Assembly (NCBI GenBank): GCA_016872285.1
Contig: VGZZ01000016.1
Span: 1-47,544, forward strand
From: SAR202 cluster bacterium
GTDB lineage: Bacteria; Chloroflexota; Dehalococcoidia; Lucifugimonadales; GCA-2712585
Length of the DNA: 47,544 nucleotides
Direction of reading: 5' to 3'
This document shows positions 1 through 7,096 of the stretch, piece after piece (position 1 is the first letter of the stretch; every line of letters starts with the position of its first letter). Below the pieces are notes generated by a model, which was not told where the DNA came from, made no database searches, and was given only the letters and a program-made list of their open reading frames with translations. The position numbers and the translations under genes are program-made.

Positions 1-182
1 CCCATCACCCACGGGAACCTCACCTCCTCGTTCGGCCCCTCACGAGTCAATATGTCGCTGTAATTCACCCCCGCCGCCTCGACTTGGATTAGCACCTGCC
101 CCTTGCCCGCCTTCGGCTCCGGTGCTTCCTCGTACCGCATCACCTCCGCCCCACCGAATCTATGTATACGTATTGCTTTCAT
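1..182 (-). CDS. Quinone oxidoreductase / zinc-type alcohol dehydrogenase, N-terminal fragment
   Basis: Partial gene: the ATG lies at 182-180 on the minus strand and the frame stays open to the left edge, giving 60 codons and no stop. The peptide begins MKAIRIHRFGGAEVMRYEEA and continues through AAGVNYSDILTREG. This is the opening of the GroES-like domain of the MDR superfamily (NADPH:quinone reductase, zeta-crystallin and zinc alcohol dehydrogenases); the VNYSDI motif is typical of the quinone-reductase branch. The expected role is NAD(P)H-dependent reduction of quinones or enones in the cytoplasm, but the cofactor domain is outside the window. A weak AGG lies about 10 nt upstream of the start. 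The gene is divergent from the toxin-antitoxin pair. Confidence 0.8.
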   Translation of the reverse strand, partial: MKAIRIHRFGGAEVMRYEEAPEPKAGKGQVLIQVEAAGVNYSDILTREGPNEEVRFPWVM

Positions 183-249
183 ATATTTTTGCCTGTGACT
201 ATAAGTCCTTGAAGTTTCGCAAAAAGCCCACGCCTTGGATAGTTACACT

Positions 250-276
250 TTGGCCCTTGCTAGCGTGCGATATAAT
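250..276 (+). promoter_or_regulatory. Probable promoter of the toxin-antitoxin operon
   Basis: A perfect TATAAT -10 box lies at 271-276. The best -35 match is TTGGCC at 250-255, with a short 15-nt spacer, so the -35 assignment is weak. The expected start of transcription is near 283, right at the palindrome that follows. Confidence 0.5.
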
Positions 277-284
277 AAACAAGC

Positions 285-298
285 TGACCTATAGGTCA
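285..298. promoter_or_regulatory. 14-bp palindrome, candidate antitoxin operator
   Basis: TGACCTATAGGTCA is a perfect 14-bp palindrome between the TATAAT box (271-276) and the antitoxin ribosome-binding site (GGAGG, 302-306). Phd/YefM-type antitoxins autoregulate by binding short palindromes over the promoter and start site, so this is the natural operator candidate. Binding itself is inferred. Confidence 0.55.
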
Positions 299-311
299 CT
301 TGGAGGTTGGC

Positions 312-617
312 ATGACCAAAAAAGTTTCCGCTGCCAAGGCTAAGGCCCATTTCTCTGAGCTCACTGCTAATGTGGCCCGCACCGGCCAGCGGGTCATCAT
401 TGAACGACGCGGCAAACCCGTGGCTGCAATTGTTAGCATAGGGGATTTGGAATGTCTGGAACGTGAACAGCGATTATCAGAAGAGCCTGTAGGTGCCCTG
501 GCTCTGGTAGGTGCTTGGAGCGATCTGATGACTGATGAAGAAATAGACCAATTTATAAAGGATATCTATGAATCGCGAGAACGAGACTTCGGCCGGCCAG
601 TGGAGCTGGAGCCTTAA
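312..617 (+). CDS. Type II antitoxin, Phd/YefM family
   Basis: A 101-aa protein starting MTKKVSAAKAKAHFSELTAN. The ATG at 312 is preferred over an in-frame ATG at 300 because GGAGG at 302-306 sits 5 nt upstream. Residues 1-50 match the Phd/YefM DNA-binding fold: an AKAHFSEL helix, a GQRVIIERRGKPVAAIVS beta stretch, then a linker. The acidic C-terminal half (TDEEIDQFIKDIYE) is the likely toxin-neutralising tail. Its stop overlaps the toxin start (TAATG at 615-619), which implies coupled translation. It probably represses its own promoter at the adjacent palindrome. The pair is less GC-rich than the genes that follow, as is common for mobile toxin-antitoxin modules. Confidence 0.85.
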   Translation: MTKKVSAAKAKAHFSELTANVARTGQRVIIERRGKPVAAIVSIGDLECLEREQRLSEEPVGALALVGAWSDLMTDEEIDQFIKDIYESRERDFGRPVELEP

Positions 618-1024
618 TGTACCTGTTTGATACAGATACACTCAGTAATTTAATGCGGCCCACTCCTGTGCCCCCTCTTATCAGAAAGATGGCTTCTGTG
701 CCGAAACCTCAGCAGTTTACTTCAGCTATCAGCTTGAGCGAGCTTTTTTATGGCGCCTACAGGGTAGGGGAAAGAAAGGAACGCCTTCTTGACCAAATTG
801 AACTCCTCTTGTTCTCTAACATAACGGTGCTTCCCTTTGATACTGAAGCTTCCCGACGCTATGGTTCACTGCGGGCTAACCTTGAAAGCACAGGTCAGTT
901 CATCGGAGACCCGGACATCCGTATAGCGGCAATTGCTCTCGCGCGAGACCTTATTGTTGTAACTGGCAACATGCGCCACTTCTCCCGTGTGCCTGGGCTA
1001 CGAGTAGAAAACTGGCTCCAATAA
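617..1024 (+). CDS. vapC: PIN-domain toxin ribonuclease (VapC family)
   Basis: A 135-aa PIN-domain protein, a normal length for VapC. The acidic active-site pattern is visible: MYLFDTDTLS at the N-terminus (D5/D7), SELFYG with E42, GDPDIRIAAIAL with D98/D100, and VTGN with N118 before the closing strand. VapC toxins are Mg-dependent endoribonucleases that cleave tRNA or rRNA when the antitoxin is degraded. The ATG overlaps the antitoxin stop by one base. Pairing of a Phd-type antitoxin with a VapC toxin is common. The exact RNA target cannot be read from sequence. Confidence 0.88.
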   Translation: MYLFDTDTLSNLMRPTPVPPLIRKMASVPKPQQFTSAISLSELFYGAYRVGERKERLLDQIELLLFSNITVLPFDTEASRRYGSLRANLESTGQFIGDPDIRIAAIALARDLIVVTGNMRHFSRVPGLRVENWLQ

Positions 1025-1098
1025 ATCAGTCTTAAGCTCCCTGAAACTCCTATAAATCCTTCCCTCCCACGCCCCAGCCGTGATACGCTTATCGAGTC

Positions 1099-2235
1099 AT
1101 GAAAGAAGTCATCCAAGAAGCCGCGCGGCTCCTGGAGCAGGGCCAGCCCTGCGTCCTCGCCACCGTCGTCCGCACCCGGGGCTCCACCCCCCAGAAGCCC
1201 GGCGCCAAGCTCGTCGTCCGCGCCGACGGCACCGCCCTCGGCACCCTAGGCGGCGGCTGCGTCGAGGGCGATATCTGGTTCGCCGCCTCGGAGATGCTCA
1301 AGCGTCACGAAGGCCCCCAGTTCAAGGACTACTATCTGAACGAGGACATCGCCGCCCGCGACGGCCTGGTCTGCGGCGGCACCATGTACTTCTTCCTCGA
1401 CCCCCTCAACCCCGACGACTTCCTCCCCTACGCCCGCGACATCCTCCACGCCTACGATGGCGGCCCCGTCTGTGGCGCCGCCACCATCGTCAAGGCTAAC
1501 GACCCCTCCCTCATGGGCAAACGCCTCCTCCTCCGCGACGACGGCCCCGCCCACGGCTCCCTCGGCTCCCCCACCCTCGACCGCCAGGCCATCGACGCCA
1601 TCCGCCAGGTCGCCGACCTGGGCAACAACACCTACCTCGTCGCCGACAACGGTACCGAGCTTTTCATCGAAGGCTTCACCACGCCGCCCACCCTGGTCAT
1701 CATGGGCGGCGGCCACGTCGGCAAGGCCATGTATCACGCCGCCCTCCCCCTGGGCTTCCGCATCTATGTCGTCGACGACCGCCCCGACTTCGCCAGCAAG
1801 GAGCGATTCCCCGACGCCGCCGGCGCCGTCCTCGCCCCCTTCGAAAAAGGCCTCGACCAAATCCCCATCAACGCCAACACCTACATCGTTGTCGCCACTC
1901 GAGGCCACCGACAGGACGACCTGGCACTAGAGGCTGCCGTCCAGACTCCTGCCACCTACGTGGGCCTCATGGGCAGCAAGCGCAAGACCCTCCTCATCTA
2001 CAAGCACCTCCTCAAGAAGGGCTACTCACCTGAAGTTCTGCGAAAGGTCAAAGCCCCCGTCGGTCTGGACATCGGCGCCCTCACCCCCGAAGAAATCACC
2101 GTCAGCGTCCTCGCCGAAATCATCATGGTCCGACGAGGCGGCAAAGGCGGCCCCATGCAAATGGCCCGCAAATATTTCGACAAAGCCATGGAACAGTCCC
2201 GCGCCAAAGAACCCGCCGCCACCCCCTCTGACTAG
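1099..2235 (+). CDS. xdhC: XdhC/CoxI family molybdoenzyme maturation protein
   Basis: A 378-aa protein with the two-domain XdhC layout. The N-terminal XdhC/CoxI domain carries RTRGSTPQKPGAKLVV (about residues 25-40) and GTLGGGCVEGDIW (48-60). The C-terminal Rossmann domain begins at LVIMGGGHVGKAMYHAAL with GGGHVG at 203-208, and ATRGHRQDD and GLMGSKRK follow. Family members bind molybdenum cofactor, promote its sulfuration and insert it into xanthine dehydrogenase or CO dehydrogenase-type hydroxylases. The next gene is a MobA/MocA-like nucleotidyltransferase, so the two probably serve the same molybdoenzyme, which is not in this window. Coding sequence is extremely C-rich, which creates long false antisense frames. 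Confidence 0.9.
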   Translation: MKEVIQEAARLLEQGQPCVLATVVRTRGSTPQKPGAKLVVRADGTALGTLGGGCVEGDIWFAASEMLKRHEGPQFKDYYLNEDIAARDGLVCGGTMYFFLDPLNPDDFLPYARDILHAYDGGPVCGAATIVKANDPSLMGKRLLLRDDGPAHGSLGSPTLDRQAIDAIRQVADLGNNTYLVADNGTELFIEGFTTPPTLVIMGGGHVGKAMYHAALPLGFRIYVVDDRPDFASKERFPDAAGAVLAPFEKGLDQIPINANTYIVVATRGHRQDDLALEAAVQTPATYVGLMGSKRKTLLIYKHLLKKGYSPEVLRKVKAPVGLDIGALTPEEITVSVLAEIIMVRRGGKGGPMQMARKYFDKAMEQSRAKEPAATPSD

Positions 2236-2255
2236 AATCATCCGCATCCTATCCG

Positions 2256-2312
2256 TCTTCTTTCCTCTCCCTTGATGGGAGAGGATTAAGGTGAGGGTGA
2301 AACCCTAGAAGC
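2256..2312. repeat. Dispersed palindromic intergenic repeat (CTCTCCC...CCCTAG type)
   Basis: An inverted repeat (CTCTCCCTTGATGGGAGAG) followed by a GGTGAGGGTGAAACCCTAG-like tail. The same arrangement recurs near 5988-6064, 10328-10378, 10417-10470 and 13950-14000. Confidence 0.7.
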
Positions 2313-2361
2313 ACAAAACACATATCTATGCCAACCACCCTTCACCGAAGGTTCTCTATCA

Positions 2362-2976
2362 GTGTCCTCCCCTAAACCTAAACCTCTCCTCCGCACCGCC
2401 GCCCTCCTCCTCGCCGCCGGCGAGTCCACCCGCATGGGCCGGCTCAAAGCCCTCCTCCCCTGGAAAAACTCCACCCTCCTCCAGGCCCAGCTATCCTCCC
2501 TCCACGACGCCGCCCTCTCCCCCATCATCCTCGTCCTCGGCCACCGCGCCGCCGACCTCCAGCCCCTCGCCAAACCCTTCCCCGCTGTCCGAATCGTCCA
2601 CAACCCCCACTACAAACAAGGCAAGACCACCAGCATAAAAGCCGGCCTCGCGGCCCTCAACGACGGTGAAACCGACGCCATCCTAATCCTCAACGTAGAC
2701 CAGCCCCGCTCCCCCGCCACCCTCCAGCGAATCGTGGAAGCCCACCACCGCTCCCGCGCCGCCATCACCATCCCCACCTACAAAAGCAAAGGCGGCCACC
2801 CCGTCATCTATAACATCAGCCTCCTGCCCAAACTCCTCGCTATCTCAGAAGACACCCAGGGCCTCAAAGCCCTCACCCACAACAGCCCCCACCCCATCCT
2901 TCGCTTCGACGCCGCCACCCCGGAAGTCATCTTGGATCTTAATACTGAGGAAGACTACCAGCGCGCCATTGATTGA
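2362..2976 (+). CDS. MobA/MocA-like molybdopterin nucleotidyltransferase
   Basis: A 204-aa NTP-transferase of the MobA/MocA fold. The signature AALLLAAGESTRMGRLKALL (residues 13-32) is the nucleotide-binding loop with its GxxxRMGxxK pattern. ILILNVDQPR in the middle gives the metal-binding Asp after a beta strand, and GGHPVIY is the conserved second-substrate segment. Such enzymes add CMP or GMP to molybdopterin; next to xdhC a MocA-type CTP transferase for a xanthine dehydrogenase-family enzyme is the best guess. Translation starts at GTG 2362, with GAAGG about 10 nt upstream. A repeat separates it from xdhC, so co-transcription is likely but not certain. Confidence 0.8.
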   Translation: MSSPKPKPLLRTAALLLAAGESTRMGRLKALLPWKNSTLLQAQLSSLHDAALSPIILVLGHRAADLQPLAKPFPAVRIVHNPHYKQGKTTSIKAGLAALNDGETDAILILNVDQPRSPATLQRIVEAHHRSRAAITIPTYKSKGGHPVIYNISLLPKLLAISEDTQGLKALTHNSPHPILRFDAATPEVILDLNTEEDYQRAID

Positions 2977-3127
2977 AGACGGAACTCGGCTGAGCCTTCC
3001 CGTCAGCTCTAGTCGTCGTTTGTGGTTGGTAACGCCTAAATCTCGGGCCTAAATTTCCACATTAGCCGCATTTATTTAGCAGAACTTCCTCCGCCCTCCG
3101 CCCTCCGGCACCGGCTCCGTGAGACGC

Positions 3128-3160
3128 AAAAAACCAGGCCCAGCGTCCGCCGGGCCTGGG
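3128..3160 (-). terminator. Rho-independent terminator
   Basis: Perfect 8-bp stem CCAGGCCC/GGGCCTGG (3134-3141 with 3152-3159), 10-nt loop. On the minus strand the stem is followed directly by TTTTTT. On the plus strand only a short TTTT after a 5-nt gap follows, so minus-strand termination is favoured, though it may also end the mobA-like transcript. Confidence 0.75.
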
Positions 3161-3450
3161 CTAGGTTTTCCTCACCATCGGCCCCACATACCTGGCCTCT
3201 AGGGCCAGAGGAGCCTCCCGATGCAATCGGGATTACTTGGCTATATCCTCAAGTTAGCGTGGAGCCTTCAGGCTTTCTGATGCCCCGCTGGCTCTCCTTC
3301 ACAAACCTCTGCTCAGCGACTCAACCCTTCAAAACCAGCGAGGCGTCTACAAGGGAAGTGCCACTGATGGTTCCATACGTGGCGCCTTACCATCTTCGCC
3401 TCCTTTCGCTGTATTTGAGGGTTATGACTATCTTTTACTCATACCTATTT
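3129..3450 (-). ncRNA. Candidate structured RNA or small-leader transcript of unknown class
   Basis: Read on the minus strand this 613-nt gap holds an AT-rich start region (3430-3490), several short perfect hairpins and a strong terminator. Visible stems include GCCAC/GTGGC (3360-3384), AGCCT/AGGCT near 3263-3276, CTGGCC/GGCCAG (3192-3208), CCCGAT/ATCGGG (3217-3231) and the terminator stem at 3134-3159 followed by TTTTTT. I could not match it to tmRNA, RNase P, 6S, SRP RNA, a T-box or any riboswitch I know. A weak promoter (TTGCCT, 17 nt, CAAAAT) is possible near 3440-3475. No gene lies downstream on this strand before the 3' end of the mobA-like gene. It could instead be a degraded remnant with repeats in it. 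Confidence 0.35.
3313..3393 (-). CDS. Possible 26-aa small ORF with a strong ribosome-binding site
   Basis: ATG at 3393-3391 is preceded by AAAGGAGG (3406-3399) at a 5-nt spacing, close to ideal. The frame encodes 26 residues, MVRRHVWNHQWHFPCRRLAG followed by FEGLSR, rich in His, Trp and Arg, and stops at 3313. It lies inside the candidate structured RNA and upstream of its terminator, an arrangement that resembles a leader peptide, but no regulated gene follows. Function is unknown and chance occurrence is possible. Confidence 0.3.
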   Translation of the reverse strand: MVRRHVWNHQWHFPCRRLAGFEGLSR

Positions 3451-3589
3451 TGATAAAGAATTGTTAAAAAGGCAATAGTTGCAAATCGTATGTTCCGTTT
3501 CGTAATTCGTACTCTCGCCGTCCCCCTGCGTCAATTTCCGACTCCTGTGATACCATGGTTCCGCCTCACCACCACCCTGGAGGAATCCC

Positions 3590-4777
3590 ATGAAAGCCCT
3601 CGAAGGCGTCCGAGTCCTGGACCTCACCCGCGCCCTGGCCGGACCCTACTGCACCCTCATGCTCGCCGACTACGGCGCCGACGTCATTAAAATCGAAGTC
3701 CCCGGCAAGGGCGACGATACCCGCGCTTGGGGCCCGCCCTATATCCACGACGAGTCCGCCTACTTCCTCTCCATTAACCGCAACAAGCGCAGCCTCACCC
3801 TCAACCTCAAAGAGCCTGAAGCCCGCGAAATCTTCATGAAGCTCGCCCGCGACGCCGATGTCATCGTCGAAAACTACACCCCCGGCGTCGTCCACCGCCT
3901 CGGCATCGACTACGACTCCGTCAAGGCCGTCAAGCCTGACATCGTCTACTGCTCCATCTCCGGCTTCGGCCAGACCGGCCCTTACCGCGAGCTCCCCGCC
4001 TACGACCAGATGATGCAGGGCGTCGGCGGCATCATGAGTCTCACCGGCGACCCCGACGGCCCCCCCATGAAAGTCGGCATCGCCATCACCGACATCGGCG
4101 CCGGCATGCTCGGCGCCTACGCCGTCATGACAGCCCTCTTCCACCGCGCCCGCACCGGCCAGGGCCAGTACCTCGACGTGTCGATGCTCGACCTCCAGGT
4201 CTCCTGGCTCACCTACCAGGCCGGGGCCTACTTCGCTGCCGGCAGCCCGCCCCCCCGAGTCGGCGCCGCCCACCCCAACCTGGTCCCTTACCAGGCCTTC
4301 AAGTGTTCCGACGGCAAGTACGTCAACGTCGCCGTCGGCAACGACCGCTTCTGGCTCCGCTTCTGCGACGCCCTGGGCCGACAGGATCTCGCCCAGGACC
4401 CCGCCTACGCCCAAAACAAGGACCGGGTGCGGCAGCGCGCCAAACTCGTCGGCATCCTGGAGCAGGAGTTCAAGAAGAAGCCTGTAAAGCACTGGGTACA
4501 AGTCCTGGAAAAAGGCGGCGTCCCCTGCGGCCCCATCAATGACATGGCCGATGTCTTCTCCAACCCTCAGGTTATCGAGAGAAAAATGCTGGCGGAGATG
4601 GACCACCCCACGGCGGGCCGCATCAAGCAGACCGGCATCTCCATCAAGTTCTCCGACACGCCCGGCGAGATTAAATCGCCTCCGCCGGTGCTAGGTCAGC
4701 ATAATGAGGAGATTCTTACAAGCCTGGGCTATTCCCGCGATGATGTAAAATCTCTCAAGCAGAGCGGTATCTTATAG
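3590..4777 (+). CDS. CaiB/BaiF family class III CoA-transferase
   Basis: A 395-aa protein, the normal length for class III CoA-transferases. It opens MKALEGVRVLDLTRALAGPY, the family hallmark, and continues with GADVIKIEVPGKGDDTR. The catalytic Asp that forms the acyl-enzyme anhydride (Asp169 of formyl-CoA transferase) corresponds to D201 in YLDVSMLDLQVSW. The C-terminal part has GVPCGPIND (CoA site) and PPPVLGQHNEEIL. The reaction is CoA transfer between a carboxylate and an acyl-CoA; the natural substrate cannot be told from sequence. GGAGG lies just upstream of the ATG. An ATP-grasp protein starts 18 nt after its stop, so the two are probably one transcript. Confidence 0.92.
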   Translation: MKALEGVRVLDLTRALAGPYCTLMLADYGADVIKIEVPGKGDDTRAWGPPYIHDESAYFLSINRNKRSLTLNLKEPEAREIFMKLARDADVIVENYTPGVVHRLGIDYDSVKAVKPDIVYCSISGFGQTGPYRELPAYDQMMQGVGGIMSLTGDPDGPPMKVGIAITDIGAGMLGAYAVMTALFHRARTGQGQYLDVSMLDLQVSWLTYQAGAYFAAGSPPPRVGAAHPNLVPYQAFKCSDGKYVNVAVGNDRFWLRFCDALGRQDLAQDPAYAQNKDRVRQRAKLVGILEQEFKKKPVKHWVQVLEKGGVPCGPINDMADVFSNPQVIERKMLAEMDHPTAGRIKQTGISIKFSDTPGEIKSPPPVLGQHNEEILTSLGYSRDDVKSLKQSGIL

Positions 4778-4795
4778 CCGACTGCTTGGAGCTAT

Positions 4796-5791
4796 ATGGC
4801 TACCTTCTACGATGTCGCCCTGGCCAACGACCAGCAGTTCTTTAGCTCCCGCATCCGCGAGTTCTGCGCCCAGTTTGAGCTCTCCTTTTTCCTCATCGAG
4901 CCTACCTGGGCCTTCGATTTTCTCTCCAAGCTGGAGGAGCGCGAAATCGGCGTCCGAGTCCTTATCGACATGTCCGCCGACGCCTATGACATCGAAAACA
5001 TCTACTTCAAAATCGCCAAGGAGGTGGCCGAGCAGGGTGGCTATGTCATCAACGACCCCGACCTCTCCGCCGCCGCCTCCCACAAGGGCCTCTTCCATCA
5101 TACCCTCGCCAACAACAGCGTCCTCGTGCCGCCCACCGTCATCGTTCCTCGAAAAGACATCGATACCTTCCGCCTCACCAGAGAAATCACTAATCAAATA
5201 GGCACGCCCTTCGTGGTAAAGCCCGGCTGGGGCGGTGGACGCATCGGCGTCATCCTGGACGCCACTTCCGAGGACGACATCCTCCGCTCCGCCAAAGAAG
5301 CCATCGACTCTGACTCCTTCCTCCTCCAGCGCCGCCTCACTCCCAAGCAGCTGGACAGCCACGTGGCCTGGTTCCGCGTCTTCTACGTCTTCGGCGAGGT
5401 TATCCCTTGCTGGTGGGAGCCGCCCGCAAATCAGTACCAGCTTGTCACTCCCCTCCAGCGTAAGACCTACCACCTCTCCGCCCTGGCCCGAATGGCCCGC
5501 GAGATCGCCCGCCTCTCCAAGGTCGAGTTCTTCTCCACCGAAATCACCCTCGCCGACGACGGCAAGTTCTACGCCGTCGACTACCTGAACACCGACTGCG
5601 ATATGCGCGTCAAGTCCTTCTGGCCCACCGGCGTCCCCGACGAGGTCGTCCGCCACATCGCCTGGATTCTTGTAGAGCAGGCCCGCGACCGAGTCCACCG
5701 CTCCCGCGGCGTCTTCGACCACGAGCTGCTCATCAAAGACCAGGACTGGAACACCCGCCGCAAAAAAGGCCAGCTCGTCCCCGGCGAATAA
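4796..5791 (+). CDS. ATP-grasp domain protein, unknown ligase
   Basis: A 331-aa protein with a RimK-like ATP-grasp outline. An N-terminal alpha/beta region (1-100) precedes PPTVIVPRKD and TPFVVKPGWGGGRIGVIL (about 137-155), the ATP-binding lysine and glycine-rich loop. SFLLQRRL is the adenine-contact strand, and FYAVDYLNTDCDMR near 260-273 stands in the place of the usual Mg-binding ExN motif. ATP-grasp ligases join a carboxylate to an amine or thiol through an acyl-phosphate. The likely acceptor is unknown. It follows a CoA-transferase by 18 nt with TTGGAG as ribosome-binding site, suggesting joint expression. No fused domain is visible. Confidence 0.7.
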   Translation: MATFYDVALANDQQFFSSRIREFCAQFELSFFLIEPTWAFDFLSKLEEREIGVRVLIDMSADAYDIENIYFKIAKEVAEQGGYVINDPDLSAAASHKGLFHHTLANNSVLVPPTVIVPRKDIDTFRLTREITNQIGTPFVVKPGWGGGRIGVILDATSEDDILRSAKEAIDSDSFLLQRRLTPKQLDSHVAWFRVFYVFGEVIPCWWEPPANQYQLVTPLQRKTYHLSALARMAREIARLSKVEFFSTEITLADDGKFYAVDYLNTDCDMRVKSFWPTGVPDEVVRHIAWILVEQARDRVHRSRGVFDHELLIKDQDWNTRRKKGQLVPGE

Positions 5792-5808
5792 AGGATTGAG
5801 GGTTTTCT

Positions 5809-5844
5809 GTCATTCTGAGCCCCGCGAAGAATCTAATCGACGTG
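5809..5844 (+). repeat. GTCATTCTGAG...GAAGAATCT dispersed repeat
   Basis: Carries GTCATTCTGAGC, GCGAAGAATCTAATCGACGT. A second near-identical copy is at 8413-8448 and a diverged one at 8489-8518. Similar sequences are common between genes in several bacterial phyla, so this is a known style of repeat. Confidence 0.8.
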
Positions 5845-5987
5845 ACTGCTACTACGCCCATCCTCGCATCCACCTTACCAATTCAAAATTACAGGAGAGG
5901 TCGCTTCACCTTCTCTTATCCCTTCCCATTCGACACCTGGTGCTAACTGATGGCCTATGTGTGTTTAAGGTCTGACCGCCACCAAGA

Positions 5988-6064
5988 AAATCCCTTCTCC
6001 CCTTGTGGGAGAAGGCGTAGGTCGAAGACTCGCCGTGGCGAGATGAGGGGTGAATCCCTAGAGC
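5988..6064. repeat. Dispersed palindromic repeat
   Basis: CCCTTCTCCCC, then TTGTGGGAGAAGG forms the hairpin, followed by CTCGCCGTGGCGAG (a second hairpin) and GAGGGGTGAATCCCTAG. The CGCCGTGGCGAGAT part recurs at 7389-7403. Confidence 0.7.
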
Positions 6065-6169
6065 CGAGGAGCCTGTATCACCACCACCTCCCTCTGGCCG
6101 ATTCCCGTCTGATCCCTTCCTCCCATCCGGGAGGGAAAGTTAGGTAGGGGGCCTCCCCTCGACCCACCC

Positions 6170-7096
6170 ATGCCTATCCTTCTCTTACTTGTCATAATCC
6201 TCGCTTCCTTAGCCTTCTTTACCCTCCTCGCCGTCTCCGCCGTCGCCCTCTGGGTCGCCTACGACTACGTCCGCACCCGCCGCTACCCCGTCGACCAGTG
6301 GGGCCACCCCTCCGACTTCCCCATCGACTATGAAGACGTCTCCTTCCCCAGCCGCCACGACCTCCTCAAAATCAGCGGCTGGTACCTACCCTCCGGCGAC
6401 GACTCTCGATGCCTCATCCTCCTCCAGGGCGACGGCCACCACCGCAACAGCCCCGGCATCCGCGCCCTGCTCCTGGGCCGAGACCTGGCGCAGCACGGCT
6501 ACAGCGTTTTGTTATTCGACTTCCGTGGTCGCGGCGACTCGCGGGGCCATCGAGGCTCCGCTGGCGACCGCGAGCGATGGGACCTCCTCGGCGCCCTCGA
6601 CTACGTCAACAGCCGCGGCATCCCCACCGAAAAAATCGGCCTCGTCGGCTTCTCCCTAGGCGCCGCCGTCGCCCTCCTCGTCGCCGACCAGGAAAAGCGC
6701 ATCCCCGCCCTGGTCTCCGATAGCTGCTACCTGGACACCCTCCCTGACCTGGAAAACGTCCCCTTCCTCTTCTTCACCCTTCCTAAATGGTTCCGCGTCC
6801 CCACCATCCTCGCGGGCAAGTGGTTCCTCGCCGCCGACTTCAGCCAGGTGCGTCCAGTCAAAATGGTCCATAAAATCGCTCCCAGGCCCGTCTTCTTCAT
6901 CCACGGCCAGGAAGACCACGTCGTCCCCTACCGAGAGACCATCGTCCTCCACCAGGCCTCCAAAAACCCCAACAATCAGCTCTGGATCGTCCCCGGCGCC
7001 GGCCACGTCCACACCTACGCCACCCACCCCAAAGAATACCTCCGCCTCATCGTCCCCTTCTTCAACCGCCACATCCCCAAAGACTCTCCTAACTAG
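6170..7096 (+). CDS. Membrane-anchored alpha/beta hydrolase
   Basis: A 308-aa serine hydrolase. Residues 1-30 are a strongly hydrophobic segment (leucine, valine and alanine rich) that should act as a single membrane anchor, leaving the catalytic domain on one face. Catalytic residues are readable: nucleophile S162 in GLVGFSLGAA, acid D249 in FIHGQEDHVVP, and base H279 in VPGAGHVHTY. FDFRGRGDSRGHRG (117-130) is the typical segment ahead of the nucleophile elbow. Family resemblance is to BAAT/YqiA-like or dienelactone hydrolase-like proteins; substrate is unknown. There is no clear ribosome-binding site upstream of the ATG, so translation may start on a short leader. It stands alone, flanked by repeats. 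Confidence 0.85.
   Translation: MPILLLLVIILASLAFFTLLAVSAVALWVAYDYVRTRRYPVDQWGHPSDFPIDYEDVSFPSRHDLLKISGWYLPSGDDSRCLILLQGDGHHRNSPGIRALLLGRDLAQHGYSVLLFDFRGRGDSRGHRGSAGDRERWDLLGALDYVNSRGIPTEKIGLVGFSLGAAVALLVADQEKRIPALVSDSCYLDTLPDLENVPFLFFTLPKWFRVPTILAGKWFLAADFSQVRPVKMVHKIAPRPVFFIHGQEDHVVPYRETIVLHQASKNPNNQLWIVPGAGHVHTYATHPKEYLRLIVPFFNRHIPKDSPN

Larger units (their letters stand above)
5792..6169. other. Intergenic stretch with repeats, no gene seen
   Basis: Contains a GTCATTCTGAG-type repeat (5809-5844) and a palindromic CTTCTCCCC...GGGAGAAGG repeat (5988-6064), with a further CCTCCC...GGGAGG remnant near 6112-6150. A short open frame at 5950-6147 runs through the repeat and has no ribosome-binding site. 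Confidence 0.7.

Noticed and set aside
1246-1908. Long minus-strand open frame (220 codons) opposite xdhC
   Set aside because: It is a product of the extreme C-rich third positions of xdhC: the antisense reads as Val/Gly/Asp/Ala/Glu runs with no family likeness or ribosome-binding site.
3190-3440. Possible tmRNA, cobalamin riboswitch or T-box
   Set aside because: None of the defining conserved boxes or a CCA-type 3' end was found on either strand.
3259-3453. 64-codon plus-strand frame opposite the candidate structured RNA
   Set aside because: No ribosome-binding site or recognisable sequence; it runs through the promoter-like AT-rich stretch.
3566-4606. 346-codon minus-strand frame opposite the CoA-transferase
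   Set aside because: Same shadow effect; composition is Gly/Val/Asp/Ala/Glu-rich and the plus-strand gene is a clear family member.
4772-5722. 316-codon minus-strand frame opposite the ATP-grasp gene
   Set aside because: Shadow of a real gene, low-complexity composition.
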